A stretch of DNA of 64,000 nucleotides. Origin: Bacillota bacterium (lineage in GTDB: Bacteria > Bacillota > Clostridia > Oscillospirales > Oscillospiraceae). Where the stretch lies: NCBI GenBank assembly GCA_023402075.1, contig JAEXCS010000008.1, positions 1 to 64,000 on the forward strand, in the 5' to 3' direction. Position 1 is the stretch's first letter; every line of letters begins with the position of its first letter. The position numbers and the translations under genes were made by a program. The notes beneath the pieces are model-generated. The model made no database searches, was not told the DNA's origin, and saw nothing but the letters and a program-made list of their open reading frames with translations. Shown here one piece after another: positions 1 through 8,599 of this stretch.

Positions 1-70
1 GGGATGTGCATCGCACATCCCGCCGCCGTTTGTTAAGAATTTATGTGGGAAAGAGTCTTCACGCGGACGC

Positions 71-481
71 TTACAGGAATTTCTGCATCCCGTCGGTGGC
101 AAGGCCCACCTCGGCGCTGATGGTGACGGTAAATTTGATGCCGTTCTTCTCGCCGAAAGCGTCCAGCCAGTTCAAGAATTCCTCGGTCCTGTGATCCACG
201 TCGCCCCCGGTCACCTTGCACAGGTTGTCGATAAACACGTGAGAGATGTCGTAGTTCCCGGCATACAGGCCGCTGATAAAGCCGCGGACAGACTCGTAGT
301 TGTTCAGTTTATATTCCTTTACGTCAATCAGGCGGATATGGTAGTGGATGTCGTAAGTCAAAGCGGAGTTTGATTCAATGCAAACCACGTTGCCCGGCTC
401 GTCCTTCGCCGCGCTGTTAATGAGGTCGATGAGCTGCTTGGTTTTCCCGGAGCCTTTGACGCCCATAATCAATCTAACCAT
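71..481 (-). CDS. Small P-loop ATPase-like protein, function unknown
   Basis: A 136-residue protein that opens with a Walker A motif (GVKGSGKT, residues 7-14), followed by a possible Walker B strand ending in HVFIDN around residues 80-86. The rest has no second domain, no membrane segment and no signal peptide, so it is a single small cytoplasmic nucleotide-binding domain. An AGGAG site lies 9 nt before the ATG. I do not recognise a specific family; short P-loop proteins like this are often annotated as hypothetical or as ATP-binding proteins in clostridia. It is monocistronic, downstream of the pgi terminator, with its own putative promoter. Function is not inferable beyond nucleotide binding. 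Confidence 0.75.
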   Translation of the reverse strand: MVRLIMGVKGSGKTKQLIDLINSAAKDEPGNVVCIESNSALTYDIHYHIRLIDVKEYKLNNYESVRGFISGLYAGNYDISHVFIDNLCKVTGGDVDHRTEEFLNWLDAFGEKNGIKFTVTISAEVGLATDGMQKFL

Positions 482-532
482 AGTGTATCACTCCTGTTCT
501 TTTGAAATCACGGGTTGGATTTCTATGTCTTC

Positions 533-561
533 AGCATAGCATAGTTTCCCCGAAAAGACAA
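533..561 (-). promoter_or_regulatory. Putative sigma-A promoter of the small P-loop gene
   Basis: On the minus strand TTGTCT (561-556) and TATGCT (538-533) are separated by 17 nt, about 50 nt upstream of the start codon. Both hexamers match consensus only partly, so this is a moderate call. Confidence 0.4.
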
Positions 562-591
562 TGCAGAATTCCTGCAAAAAAGTTTGTGAAT

Positions 592-624
592 AATGCCGGG
601 GGCGAAATTTTCGCCCCCGGTATT
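592..624 (-). terminator. Rho-independent terminator of pgi
   Basis: A near-perfect hairpin (CCGGGGGCGAAA / TTTCGCCCCCGG, with flanking AT pairs) lies just after the pgi stop codon. The T-run that follows on minus is displaced by several bases. Confidence 0.7.
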
Positions 625-627
625 CGT

Positions 628-1962
628 TTACAGGTTCAGCTTTGCCCGAAGCTCCGCGCCCCGGTCCTCGAAGCCGGGTTTTCCAAGCAGGGCAAACATA
701 TTCTTCTTATAGTCTTCCACCCCCGGCTGGTCAAAGGGATTCACGTCCAGCAGATACCCGCTCAGGCCGCAGGCGTATTCAAAGAAGTAAATCAAACCGC
801 CCAAAGTTTCCGCGCAGCGGGGGCCGGCCTCAATCATCAAATTGGGAACGCCGCCCTCCGTGTGGGCCAGAAGAGTCCCTTCCACGGCTTTGTCCCGGAT
901 GAAGTCCACAGACTTTCCCGCAAGGAAGTTCAGCCCGTCGCCGTCCTCTTCGTCCCGCTCTACAAAAAGCTGCCGGGACGAGGGGCCGAACCGGACCACC
1001 GTTTCAAACATCAGCCGCCGTCCCTGCTGAATGTATTGGCCCATGGAGTGGAGGTCGGCGGTAAGTTCCACGCTGGCGGGGAACAGGCCCTTGCCCTCTT
1101 TTCCCTCGCTCTCGCCGTAAAGCTGCTTCCACCATTCCGCCATCATACGAAACGCGGGGTCAAAGCTGCCGAGAATTTCAACGCTTTTCCCGGCCCGGTA
1201 CAGTTGATAACGGGCGGCGGCATATTGCCATGCGGGGCAGTCGTACCCGGGAACGGCGCACCGCTCCATCATCTCCGCTGCGCCGCGCAGCAAAGCGTCG
1301 ATGTCGACGCCTGCCACGGCGATAGGCAAAAGGCCCACTGCGGTGAGTACGGAATACCGCCCGCCCACGTCGTCGGGTACCACGAAGGTTTCCCAGCCTT
1401 CCTTATCCGCAAGCGATTTCAGCGCACCCCGGCTGCGGTCTGTGGTGGCGAAAATACGCTGCCGCGCGCCGTCCTTGCCGTATCGCTCCTCCAGCAGCTT
1501 TCGCAGAAAGCGGAAGGCCACGGCAGGCTCCGTAGTGGTGCCGGACTTGGAGATGATGTTTACTGAAAAGTCCACGCCGTCCAAAAGATCCAGCGTTTCA
1601 CCCAGCGCGTCAGCATCCAGACCGTTGCCTGCAAAGTAGATGTTGAGATCGTTCTTTTTCTTCAAATTATAGCTAGGGGAACACAGAAGGTCGATCACAC
1701 CCCGGGCGCCCAGATAGGACCCCCCGATGCCCACCACCACCAGTGCGCCGGAGTTTTTGCGGATTTTGTCCGCAGCCGCCTTGATGCGGATATATTCATT
1801 CTGGTCATAGTTTTCAGGCAGACGAACCCAGCCGGTAAACTCGCCGCCCGGACCGGTTCCGTTTTGCAGCTTTTCATGGGCCAGCCCCAGCCGGGAAGCC
1901 ATGGCCTCCTCATAGGGCATGGGAATAAAGGAGTCCATATGAAAGGTTTTCACTTCCAGCAT
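628..1962 (-). CDS. pgi: Glucose-6-phosphate isomerase
   Basis: Interconverts glucose-6-phosphate and fructose-6-phosphate in glycolysis. The 444-residue length is typical of the short Firmicute form (about 450). Recognisable family segments are GIGGSYLGARG, the sugar-phosphate-binding IISKSGTTTEPA stretch, and DVGGRYSVLTAVGLLPIA, all in the expected order, with a conserved C-terminal FDQPGVEDYKK region. The ATG at 1962 is preferred over one 18 nt upstream, because AAAGGA sits 8 nt before it and the upstream ATG would fall inside that site. It is a single gene with its own terminator, and other glycolytic genes (pgk, tpiA, gpmI) lie 25 kb away in this window. Confidence 0.97.
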   Translation of the reverse strand: MLEVKTFHMDSFIPMPYEEAMASRLGLAHEKLQNGTGPGGEFTGWVRLPENYDQNEYIRIKAAADKIRKNSGALVVVGIGGSYLGARGVIDLLCSPSYNLKKKNDLNIYFAGNGLDADALGETLDLLDGVDFSVNIISKSGTTTEPAVAFRFLRKLLEERYGKDGARQRIFATTDRSRGALKSLADKEGWETFVVPDDVGGRYSVLTAVGLLPIAVAGVDIDALLRGAAEMMERCAVPGYDCPAWQYAAARYQLYRAGKSVEILGSFDPAFRMMAEWWKQLYGESEGKEGKGLFPASVELTADLHSMGQYIQQGRRLMFETVVRFGPSSRQLFVERDEEDGDGLNFLAGKSVDFIRDKAVEGTLLAHTEGGVPNLMIEAGPRCAETLGGLIYFFEYACGLSGYLLDVNPFDQPGVEDYKKNMFALLGKPGFEDRGAELRAKLNL

Positions 1963-2075
1963 AACAACCGTCCTTTCCAAATCGCCCCGTGACCTTGGGT
2001 GATGGCTCTATTATACTAGCATTCCCTCTGCGCCACAAGAAAAAATCCAAAAAAGGACGGAAATTCGGACGTAAA

Positions 2076-3194
2076 TCAGCCGCCTAAAAATGCCGTGCGC
2101 AGATACCGCAGGGCAAGAGCGCCCCAGGAGACGCGGGGGACGTCCTCTCCTGCCACCAGAGGAACCTCCGCCACCGTCTCTCCTCCGGAGGAGAGAATTA
2201 AAGTTCCCAGCACATCACCCTTTGCGATGGGAGCCGACACCTGCTCGGCCAGAGACACCGATTTTTCAAGCTTTGCTGCCTTGGCTTTTTCCAGCAGCAG
2301 GGATTCTCCCGACGGAACGGGCTGCACCGTGGTCTGCGTCCCCAGCGATACGCTGACTGGGGGCAGCGCCCCGTCCGGCATGGCTTTTACCAGCGCATAG
2401 GTGGAAAAGCCATAGCTTAGCAGGGACTTTGCATCTTCAAACCTCTGGGCGGAGGTGGGGCCTTTCATAATGATGGCAATCAGCTCCATTCCGTCCCGCT
2501 CCGCCGTGCCGGAAAGGCAGTATTGCGCCGCGCCGGTGGAGCCGGTTTTCAGGCCCGTGGCCCCTTCGTAAAAGCGGATAAGCTTGTTGGTATTTACCAG
2601 AGACGAGGCCCCGTTTCGCAGGGTGTCCATCCAGATGGTGGTGTACTTACGGATGTCCGGGTGGTTTAAAATCAGCTCCCGGCTCATCAGGGCGATGTCG
2701 TAGGCGGAGGTGACATGCCCTTCGGCGGGAAGGCCGGTGGGATTGACAAAATGAGTGTCGTTCATGCCCAATTCCTTGGCGCGCTGGTTCATCCGCTCTA
2801 CAAAAGCGTCTTCACTGCCTGCAAGGTGTTCTGCCAAGGCCACGGAGCAGTCGTTGGCAGAGACGACGCACACGGCCTTCAGCATATCGTCAACACTGAG
2901 CTGCTCGTTTTCCTTCAGCCAGATCTGGCTGCCCCCCATAGAGCAGGCATGGGCCGAGGCGGTGATCATATCGTCGTAGTGCAGAGTTCCGTTTTCAATG
3001 GCCTCCATGGTCAAAAGCAGGGTCATCACCTTCGTGACGCTGGCGGGTTCCAGCTTTTCATGCTCGTTTTTGGCGAACAAAACGGTTCCCGTCTCTTTTT
3101 CCATCAGCAGTGCGGAGGGTGCGGATACTTCCAGCGCTTTGGCCGGGACAATCAACACCAGTGCCGCCGCCAGCGCGAACAGCAGTTTTTTCAT
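2076..3194 (-). CDS. dacF: D-alanyl-D-alanine carboxypeptidase, DacF/PBP5 type
   Basis: A low-molecular-weight penicillin-binding protein (peptidase family S11) that trims the terminal D-Ala from peptidoglycan pentapeptides outside the membrane. The 372 residues start with a signal peptide (residues 1-20, MKK then a hydrophobic run). All three catalytic motifs are present: SVTK (nucleophile Ser52, Lys55), SAN (112-114) and KTG (216-218). A PBP5-like C-terminal beta domain follows, ending in WGALALRYLRTAFLG, which could be the usual amphipathic anchor or a tail. The start at 3194 follows a GGGGGAG site; a longer reading frame upstream runs through that site. DacF is one of several paralogues in spore formers, so the exact gene name is uncertain. 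Confidence 0.93.
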   Translation of the reverse strand: MKKLLFALAAALVLIVPAKALEVSAPSALLMEKETGTVLFAKNEHEKLEPASVTKVMTLLLTMEAIENGTLHYDDMITASAHACSMGGSQIWLKENEQLSVDDMLKAVCVVSANDCSVALAEHLAGSEDAFVERMNQRAKELGMNDTHFVNPTGLPAEGHVTSAYDIALMSRELILNHPDIRKYTTIWMDTLRNGASSLVNTNKLIRFYEGATGLKTGSTGAAQYCLSGTAERDGMELIAIIMKGPTSAQRFEDAKSLLSYGFSTYALVKAMPDGALPPVSVSLGTQTTVQPVPSGESLLLEKAKAAKLEKSVSLAEQVSAPIAKGDVLGTLILSSGGETVAEVPLVAGEDVPRVSWGALALRYLRTAFLGG

Positions 3195-3446
3195 AACGCT
3201 CCCCCTTTTTTTGGGCAATACCGCAGCTATCTTAAAATACGCAGGTGCGACGCAAAACTAGTTCGGGACAAAGCGGAAAGCGCAGCAAATACGGAATGTA
3301 TTTGCCGGGGTTTTCGCAAAACCTAAAAAAATTTTTGCATGCAGATGCATATGTAAGGCGACAGTCAGGCATTGTGCGGCGGTACCCTTGCTGTCCCAGT
3401 CTATGAGAAATAAGAAAAACAAATGCGCCCTTGGCCATTTTTCGTC

Positions 3447-3475
3447 TTGCAAAATGGAAACGGGTCTGCTATACT
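3447..3475 (+). promoter_or_regulatory. Promoter of tRNA-Gly
   Basis: TTGCAA (3447-3452), a 17-nt spacer and TATACT (3470-3475), placing the transcription start about 25 nt before the tRNA. Confidence 0.7.
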
Positions 3476-3505
3476 ATCCTCACGCGCAATTTGTAAGAGC
3501 GATGC

Positions 3506-3579
3506 GCGGCTGTAGTTCATCGGTAGAACGGCAGCTTCCCAAGCTGCATAGGTGGGTTCGACTCCCATCAGCCGCTCCA
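3506..3579 (+). tRNA. tRNA-Gly (anticodon CCC)
   Basis: A 74-nt cloverleaf with acceptor stem GCGGCTG / CAGCCGC, an anticodon stem GCAGC/GCTGC with loop TTCCCAA (anticodon CCC, decoding GGG), a GGTTCGA-type T-loop and an encoded CCA end. It stands alone, with its own promoter and terminator. Confidence 0.95.
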
Positions 3580-3585
3580 GAAATA

Positions 3586-3633
3586 AATTCTCTAAACCAT
3601 TGAGCGATCAGTGGTTTAGGGAATTTTTATTTT
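3586..3633 (+). terminator. Terminator of tRNA-Gly
   Basis: A 14-bp stem (TTCTCTAAACCA paired with TGGTTTAGGGAA, one G-T pair) followed by TTTTTATTTT, immediately after the tRNA. Confidence 0.85.
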
Positions 3634-3989
3634 AACGCATATGTCGTGCCGTAGGGAAGAGACGATTAAAATTAACCCGAACTTTTAAAATGTACACGTC
3701 AAAATACAGGTCAAGCTCTTTGTTATTTAAATATGCGTCCGGTCTGTCGACAGACTTTCTATTGTGGACAGCGCCCAAATGCGTGTAACTACTTTATAGT
3801 TGTGGTTATATCCGCGTGGCCCATCTGGATGCAGACTTGCACTACATCCACCCCCGCCATATATAGCAGGGGTCAGCATGGGTTGGCGGTGGCAAGGGGG
3901 CCTGCGGCAGGAAAAATCTGCTTCCGGTGGCTATATTACAAGTATGTTACATTCCCCCAAAAGCCCTTGCAAAAAATTTGGGGGTTTGC

Positions 3990-4232
3990 TAGAATCCGTT
4001 ATGAACAAATGAGGCGGATTCTTTTTTTCCCGGAGCAGATACGGGACCGGCTAGCCACGGTATGTGCGCCGGGATGTGAAGAACCCCGATCAATTGTTCA
4101 AAACATGGCCGTGGAAGCCCAGCCAAAGCGCAGAAGGCATGTGACACCCGAAACGAATCGTCAAGGGGATAAGCATACGCCTTATAGCAATGCGGCGCAG
4201 CGGAAACGGTAAATTTTAAAGGAGGAAAATCC
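3990..4232 (+). promoter_or_regulatory. S-layer gene promoter and long 5' leader
   Basis: The 600 bases between the tRNA terminator and the S-layer gene hold no convincing gene; a 159-codon open frame there lacks a ribosome site and family resemblance. The best promoter is TTGCAA (3967-3972), 17 nt, TAGAAT (3990-3995). Transcription from it would give a leader of about 230 nt ending in a very strong AAAGGAGG site 8 nt before the ATG. Long stabilising leaders are known for S-layer mRNAs in other bacteria. I see no known riboswitch consensus here. Confidence 0.5.
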
Positions 4233-7200
4233 ATGAAGAAGTTCCTTTCTCTGGTTCTGTCTCTGGTGATGACCATGTCTTTGGTCACCGTCGGCGCCGG
4301 CGCCACCGAGTACAAGGACTTCGCCGACAAGGGCGAGGTTCAGTACGAGGAAGCAGTCGCGGTTCTCAACAAGCTGGGCATTATCACCGGCTATGAGGAC
4401 GGCTCTTTCAAGCCCACCGGGGCTCTCACCCGCGGCGCTGCCGCCAAGATCATCGTTTCTCTGATGATCGGCTCCGAAGCCGCAAGCAACCTGACGGTTA
4501 CCGCCGCCCCTTATAAGGACGTGGCCGTGACCAACACCTTTGCAGGTGTCATTTCCTACTGCAAGACTGCCGGCTACATCAACGGCTATGCCGACGGCAC
4601 CTTCCGTCCCACCGCTGCCCTGACCGGCTTTGCATTCGCAAAGATGCTGCTGGGCGCGGTTGGCTATCGCGGCGACGTTGAGGGCTTCACCGGCTCCGGC
4701 TGGACCATGAACGTGGCCAGACTGGGCAATCAGGCTGGTCTGTTTGACGACTTTGCCACCGCTTTCCAGGGCAACAACGGCGTGACCCGCGAGGCCGCCT
4801 GCCTGCTGGCTCTGAACACCCTGAAGGCTACCGAGGTTGAGTATACTGCCAACGGCAATAACCTGAATGTGAATGCTAACGGCAACATTACTGGTGCTAG
4901 CACTAACTATGTCCGTAGCTATGTTACCAGCCGTAACGACAACATCAACCAGAACATCAGCAAGGAAACCAGCGGAAACGCTTCTTCCTTCTACACTCTG
5001 GAATTCGGCGAGGAGCATTTCCCCGACCTGAAGCTGGATAACATCCGTTCCAGCAACATTGCTGACGACTATGGCCGTCCTGCTAATCAGTGGAGCTACA
5101 AGAACGTGAAGATCGGCACCTATGGCAAGACCGCCGATTACAGCTACACTGCTTCTGCTTCCGGCGACACCAACACCGATAAGGTGAAGGACATGGGCCT
5201 GGACAGCTATGAGTTCAACGCTTCCACGACCATCAAGGTCAACGGCAAGACCGTTGCAGTCCCCGCTGTGGGTAAGACCACCGTGGCTGCCAACGCTCAG
5301 CTGCTGGTCGACGCTGTGAAGAATGGCAACAAGGTTGAGGTTTATCTGTCCGATACCACTGCTAACCTGATCACCAACGTCGTCATTGTTGAGACTCAGA
5401 TCATGCAGGTTAACCGCGTTACCTCCAAGGACGTGACCCTGAAGACCGTTGAGAAGCAGGGCCTGTCCACCGTCGCTAACGCTGTTGTTACCGGTAACGG
5501 CGTGAACGTCTCTGCTGTGGAAGACGATGACAACTGCTATGATGCTCTGAAGGGTCTGAAGGCTGACGATTTTGTGGTCGTCACTCCTCTGACCACCAAT
5601 AATGGCAGCTCTTACAGTGTTGACGCTGTGTTCATTCCCACCACTGTTTCCGGCAACATCACCAAGGTGAAGGTGAACTCCGCTAACGACAACACCGATG
5701 GTCTGACTGTTGCTGGTACTGACTACAAGACCTCCTTCAACTGGACCGCTGAGGATGCCGATGGCGCCCGTTACAGCGCTCTGAATGGAACCAGCGTCTC
5801 TACTCGTCAGGAGAGCACTGTTTATCTGGATTCCTATGGCTTTGCCATCTATGTTGCTAACGTGAAGGCCTCTACCTCTTACTTTATGTATGATGAGACC
5901 TATGCCAACGTGGTTGACGGCCGCATTCACCACTTCGCTCAGGGCTGGGATACCAAGGGCAACGCCGTGTCTCTGGACTTCGGTACTTCCGATCCCGGTC
6001 TGACTGTCGGTAATGTCTATGCCTATAAGACTGCCTCTTCCAACTCCAATGCCGATTATCAGTTGGACGGAACCAAGCAGGCTAACGTGTTGACCGGTAC
6101 CATCGCAGCCGGCAATACTTGGGATGCCAGCAAGAACTTTGTCAAACTCGGTGTTGACGGCATTGCCGATCCTCTCATCGCTGGCACAAGCTATTACTAC
6201 AAGTCCGACGTGAAGTACATCTTCACCACTTACAATGGCGCGGATATCGATAGCGTCACTGTGAAGGATGGCGCTCAGAAGGTCACTGGTGCTGCAACTA
6301 CCGGCACTGATTTCTCTGTGGTTCTGAACGACGACTCTTCCAAGAAGGTCATCGCTATCTTTGTCAAGAACGACAACGATGTGGAAGTCAGCCAGAACGT
6401 TCTGTACATCCAGAAGCAGACCGCCGTTCAGCGGGATTCTTCTGGCAAGGATGTCTCTATCTTCACCGCTTACATTGACGGTGTCAAGACCGAGAATCTG
6501 GTCGCCAACAAGCTGATCTCTGACAATACCTTCTACACCTACTCTGTGAACGACTCCACCGGTGTCTACACAGTGAATGCCTACACCCAGTCTGTCAATA
6601 AGACGACCTCCGTTTTGACTGGTAAGACCCTGGCTAAGACCCAGATTATGAATAAGGCGTATATCGCTGCTGCTGTTCTGGGTACTTCTACGGATCTGAA
6701 CATTGCCAACGCCACGGTCATCGACCTGCGCACTGGCGGCACCATCAGCTCCGCCAGCGATATGGTTGCAGACAACGCTCCTACCAGCTACACTGTGTCC
6801 ATCGCGTTCAACAATTCCACTAACTCCAGCAGCTTGGGCCGTGTAAGCTATGTGTTCATCACCGATGCCACATCCGCTCCTGTGGGTCCTGTTGCTCCCA
6901 CCGGCGTGACTGCGGTTAAGGCTGGTACCGCTTACAGCGTGAACTACACCGGCGCAACCGTTCCCACGGTTGATCAGGCTCTGGCGGCTATTCAGGCTGC
7001 GATTGTTGCTGATGGTTACACCATCAAGGGCATTTCTTATTCCGCTCCCACCTACACCTTCTCTGTCGCTAAGACAGTTGGCGGTTTTGAGGTCGCACAG
7101 CCCGACTTTACCTTTAATGAGAGCACTGGTATTGTGAGACTGTATGCTGTGGCTGCTCCTGCCATTACCTCTCCTGTGACCGGCAGTGCCGCTGCCACTT

Positions 7201-7475
7201 ATCCCGCAGCCGACTTCTCTGTCGTAGCGAACAAGACGTTTGCTAAGGACGACGAAGTCGTTACGCTTACCATTACCTATAATGGTACTGTGACGGATGC
7301 AGACGACACATTTACCTTCACTTCCTCTGCTACCAGCGGTGCGGACACCTTTGTTGATGCCAGCGGCGCTGTCCTGACGGGCATTGCTCCGGGCAAGACC
7401 TGGACCTGCACTTTCGCTGTGAATGTTGCGGACGTGGTTGCTCCTGTCGTTGCTATTGCTGCTACTACGGTCTAA
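4233..7475 (+). CDS. SLH-domain S-layer protein
   Basis: A secreted cell-surface protein of 1080 residues, probably the main S-layer component. A signal peptide (about residues 1-24, ending GAGAT) precedes three SLH modules at roughly 25-75, 93-140 and 155-205. The first two carry clear ITGYEDGSFKP and INGYADGTFRP motifs; the third is divergent (NNGVTREAA). SLH modules bind pyruvylated secondary cell-wall polymer. The remaining 850 residues are beta-rich, Thr/Ser/Val-rich and almost Cys-free, ending in Ig-like segments (about 890-1080). Codon use is strongly biased to a few codons, as in highly expressed genes. A strong ribosome site and a terminator directly after it show a monocistronic, abundant transcript. 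Confidence 0.93.
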   Translation: MKKFLSLVLSLVMTMSLVTVGAGATEYKDFADKGEVQYEEAVAVLNKLGIITGYEDGSFKPTGALTRGAAAKIIVSLMIGSEAASNLTVTAAPYKDVAVTNTFAGVISYCKTAGYINGYADGTFRPTAALTGFAFAKMLLGAVGYRGDVEGFTGSGWTMNVARLGNQAGLFDDFATAFQGNNGVTREAACLLALNTLKATEVEYTANGNNLNVNANGNITGASTNYVRSYVTSRNDNINQNISKETSGNASSFYTLEFGEEHFPDLKLDNIRSSNIADDYGRPANQWSYKNVKIGTYGKTADYSYTASASGDTNTDKVKDMGLDSYEFNASTTIKVNGKTVAVPAVGKTTVAANAQLLVDAVKNGNKVEVYLSDTTANLITNVVIVETQIMQVNRVTSKDVTLKTVEKQGLSTVANAVVTGNGVNVSAVEDDDNCYDALKGLKADDFVVVTPLTTNNGSSYSVDAVFIPTTVSGNITKVKVNSANDNTDGLTVAGTDYKTSFNWTAEDADGARYSALNGTSVSTRQESTVYLDSYGFAIYVANVKASTSYFMYDETYANVVDGRIHHFAQGWDTKGNAVSLDFGTSDPGLTVGNVYAYKTASSNSNADYQLDGTKQANVLTGTIAAGNTWDASKNFVKLGVDGIADPLIAGTSYYYKSDVKYIFTTYNGADIDSVTVKDGAQKVTGAATTGTDFSVVLNDDSSKKVIAIFVKNDNDVEVSQNVLYIQKQTAVQRDSSGKDVSIFTAYIDGVKTENLVANKLISDNTFYTYSVNDSTGVYTVNAYTQSVNKTTSVLTGKTLAKTQIMNKAYIAAAVLGTSTDLNIANATVIDLRTGGTISSASDMVADNAPTSYTVSIAFNNSTNSSSLGRVSYVFITDATSAPVGPVAPTGVTAVKAGTAYSVNYTGATVPTVDQALAAIQAAIVADGYTIKGISYSAPTYTFSVAKTVGGFEVAQPDFTFNESTGIVRLYAVAAPAITSPVTGSAAATYPAADFSVVANKTFAKDDEVVTLTITYNGTVTDADDTFTFTSSATSGADTFVDASGAVLTGIAPGKTWTCTFAVNVADVVAPVVAIAATTV

Positions 7476-7527
7476 TCTCCCCTGAGATTAGCACCCTATC
7501 AAAAACACATCTGTGTTGAGATAACAA

Positions 7528-7562
7528 AAGCCCCCGCTCCGAAAGGAGCGGGGGCTTTTGCG
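7528..7562 (+). terminator. Strong terminator after the S-layer gene
   Basis: AAGCCCCCGCTCC, loop GAAA, GGAGCGGGGGCTTTTG. The hairpin is symmetrical and could also stop minus-strand transcription from the tail-like genes converging on it. Confidence 0.9.
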
Positions 7563-7581
7563 TTGTTTATTTCCGGAGTGT

Positions 7582-7674
7582 CTATTCCTGCGGAAGCTCC
7601 TCCTCCGGCGCGGGGCGGGTTTCCAGCGTTTGGGTGCCGTCCGCGCCAATGACCAAAACGGTAAGCTCGCTCAT
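7582..7674 (-). CDS. 30-residue peptide coupled to the tail-fibre-like gene
   Basis: A 30-codon frame whose ATG (7674) directly follows the stop codon of the upstream tail-like gene (TAAATG), implying translational coupling. The peptide starts MSELTVLVIGADG, is acidic and ends in EEELPQE. It has no transmembrane segment and I recognise no family. The arrangement, in which a tiny gene follows a phage-tail-like gene, is reminiscent of small tail accessory proteins, but that is inference. It could be a chance frame. Confidence 0.45.
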   Translation of the reverse strand: MSELTVLVIGADGTQTLETRPAPEEELPQE

Positions 7675-8271
7675 TTACTTCACCCCCCAGATCGTGATGC
7701 GGCTGCCCGCTCCGAGAATGGCTCCGGATTCGGGCGCGTACCAGATCAACTTTTTCACGTTTCCCCAGGTAAGGCTTCTGTAGTTGCCCAGCCCCAGACC
7801 CAGCTGCCCTTTGAAAATGGTTTCCGCCAGATAGCCGCCCTCCTTTCGGGGCGTCAAAAGCATGGGGGAAACGTCTCCCGCGTTTCCATAGGCAAAGCAG
7901 CTTCTGCCGGTATTCATCTGCCCCGGGAAATAGCTGGATACATCGCCGCCGATGCTGTTAAGATATGCCTGAAAGTAAGCGCTGCCGTTCATTTTTGAAA
8001 CCACGATGATATAGAAATACTGGGCCAGACTGATATTGGAAATATCCAGCTCTACTATTTGCGCCTGCGCCGAAGTGGTGACGGTTCTCAGCATTTCAAA
8101 CGCCGGTTTTGCAGCGATAGCGGCTTCCAGCGCCGCCGCCCCCGCCAGCCGGGCAGTGGCTTCGGCCTGAATGGCCGCGTCTAAATTTGCGTTGTCTCGG
8201 TTAAAGTCTTCCATCATGATTCTATCCGATTTGTCCCATTGGTTCAGGTTGTAATGCTCTGTTTTGTTCAA
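7675..8271 (-). CDS. Phage tail-fibre-like protein (orphan)
   Basis: A protein of 198 residues if started at the TTG at 8271, which has GGGGAGGA placed correctly before it; the longer GTG-started frame (to 8367) has no such site. The N-terminus LNKTEHYNLNQWDKSDRI with the following DFNRDNANLDAAI is a segment I know from phage tail and collar proteins in Firmicutes. It is followed by an Ala-rich helix (about residues 30-60) and a beta-rich C-terminal domain ending in a GSRITIWGVK strand. There are no other phage genes nearby, so it is either a remnant or an adopted surface protein. It converges on the S-layer gene. Confidence 0.65.
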   Translation of the reverse strand: MNKTEHYNLNQWDKSDRIMMEDFNRDNANLDAAIQAEATARLAGAAALEAAIAAKPAFEMLRTVTTSAQAQIVELDISNISLAQYFYIIVVSKMNGSAYFQAYLNSIGGDVSSYFPGQMNTGRSCFAYGNAGDVSPMLLTPRKEGGYLAETIFKGQLGLGLGNYRSLTWGNVKKLIWYAPESGAILGAGSRITIWGVK

Positions 8272-8415
8272 AAAAATTCCTCCCCTGTACCCCGGGGCGG
8301 AGGGGAAATACCGTCCACCGGAGTTATTTTGCGGACGCGGCTGCCGACTTTTTCTAAAGCAAATCACTTTCTGGCAATCGCTGCGTCTACATTACTGGGT
8401 GCGGCCAAGAAGAAA

Positions 8416-8435
8416 GATGTACGGAAATGTACATC
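8416..8435. repeat. Inverted repeat upstream of the tail-like gene
   Basis: GATGTAC, 6-nt spacer, GTACATC, about 145 nt upstream of the tail-like start codon. It is a possible operator; no regulator is identified. Confidence 0.35.
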
Positions 8436-8544
8436 GGGAGAAAAATTTTTGTGTACGGCCCGTCAATGGCCGGGTCAAGTTTTTTTCGGATGTTTATTTC
8501 TTATTGCGCATGCCTTGTTGAAGCGCGCCGTCTGAGACTGTGTC

Positions 8545-8590
8545 TATAAAAAAATCTGCCGCACCGGGAGTTAACCGGCGCGGCAGACAT
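8545..8590 (-). terminator. Terminator of the hemerythrin gene
   Basis: On minus, GTCTGCCGCGCCGG pairs with CCGGTGCGGCAGA and is followed by TTTTTTTATAG, directly after the hemerythrin stop codon. Confidence 0.85.
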
Positions 8591-8599
8591 TTGAAGCTT

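Noticed and set aside
3733..4212. 159-codon ORF before the S-layer gene
   Set aside because: No ribosome site, no recognisable domain, and it overlaps the putative S-layer promoter and leader.
4182..5933. 583-codon open frame antisense to the S-layer gene
   Set aside because: It lies wholly over the SLH protein, has Val/Gly/His-rich translation typical of an antisense shadow and no ribosome site.
7582..8271. Prophage
   Set aside because: Only one tail-like gene and a tiny ORF; no capsid, terminase, portal, lysis or integrase genes nearby.
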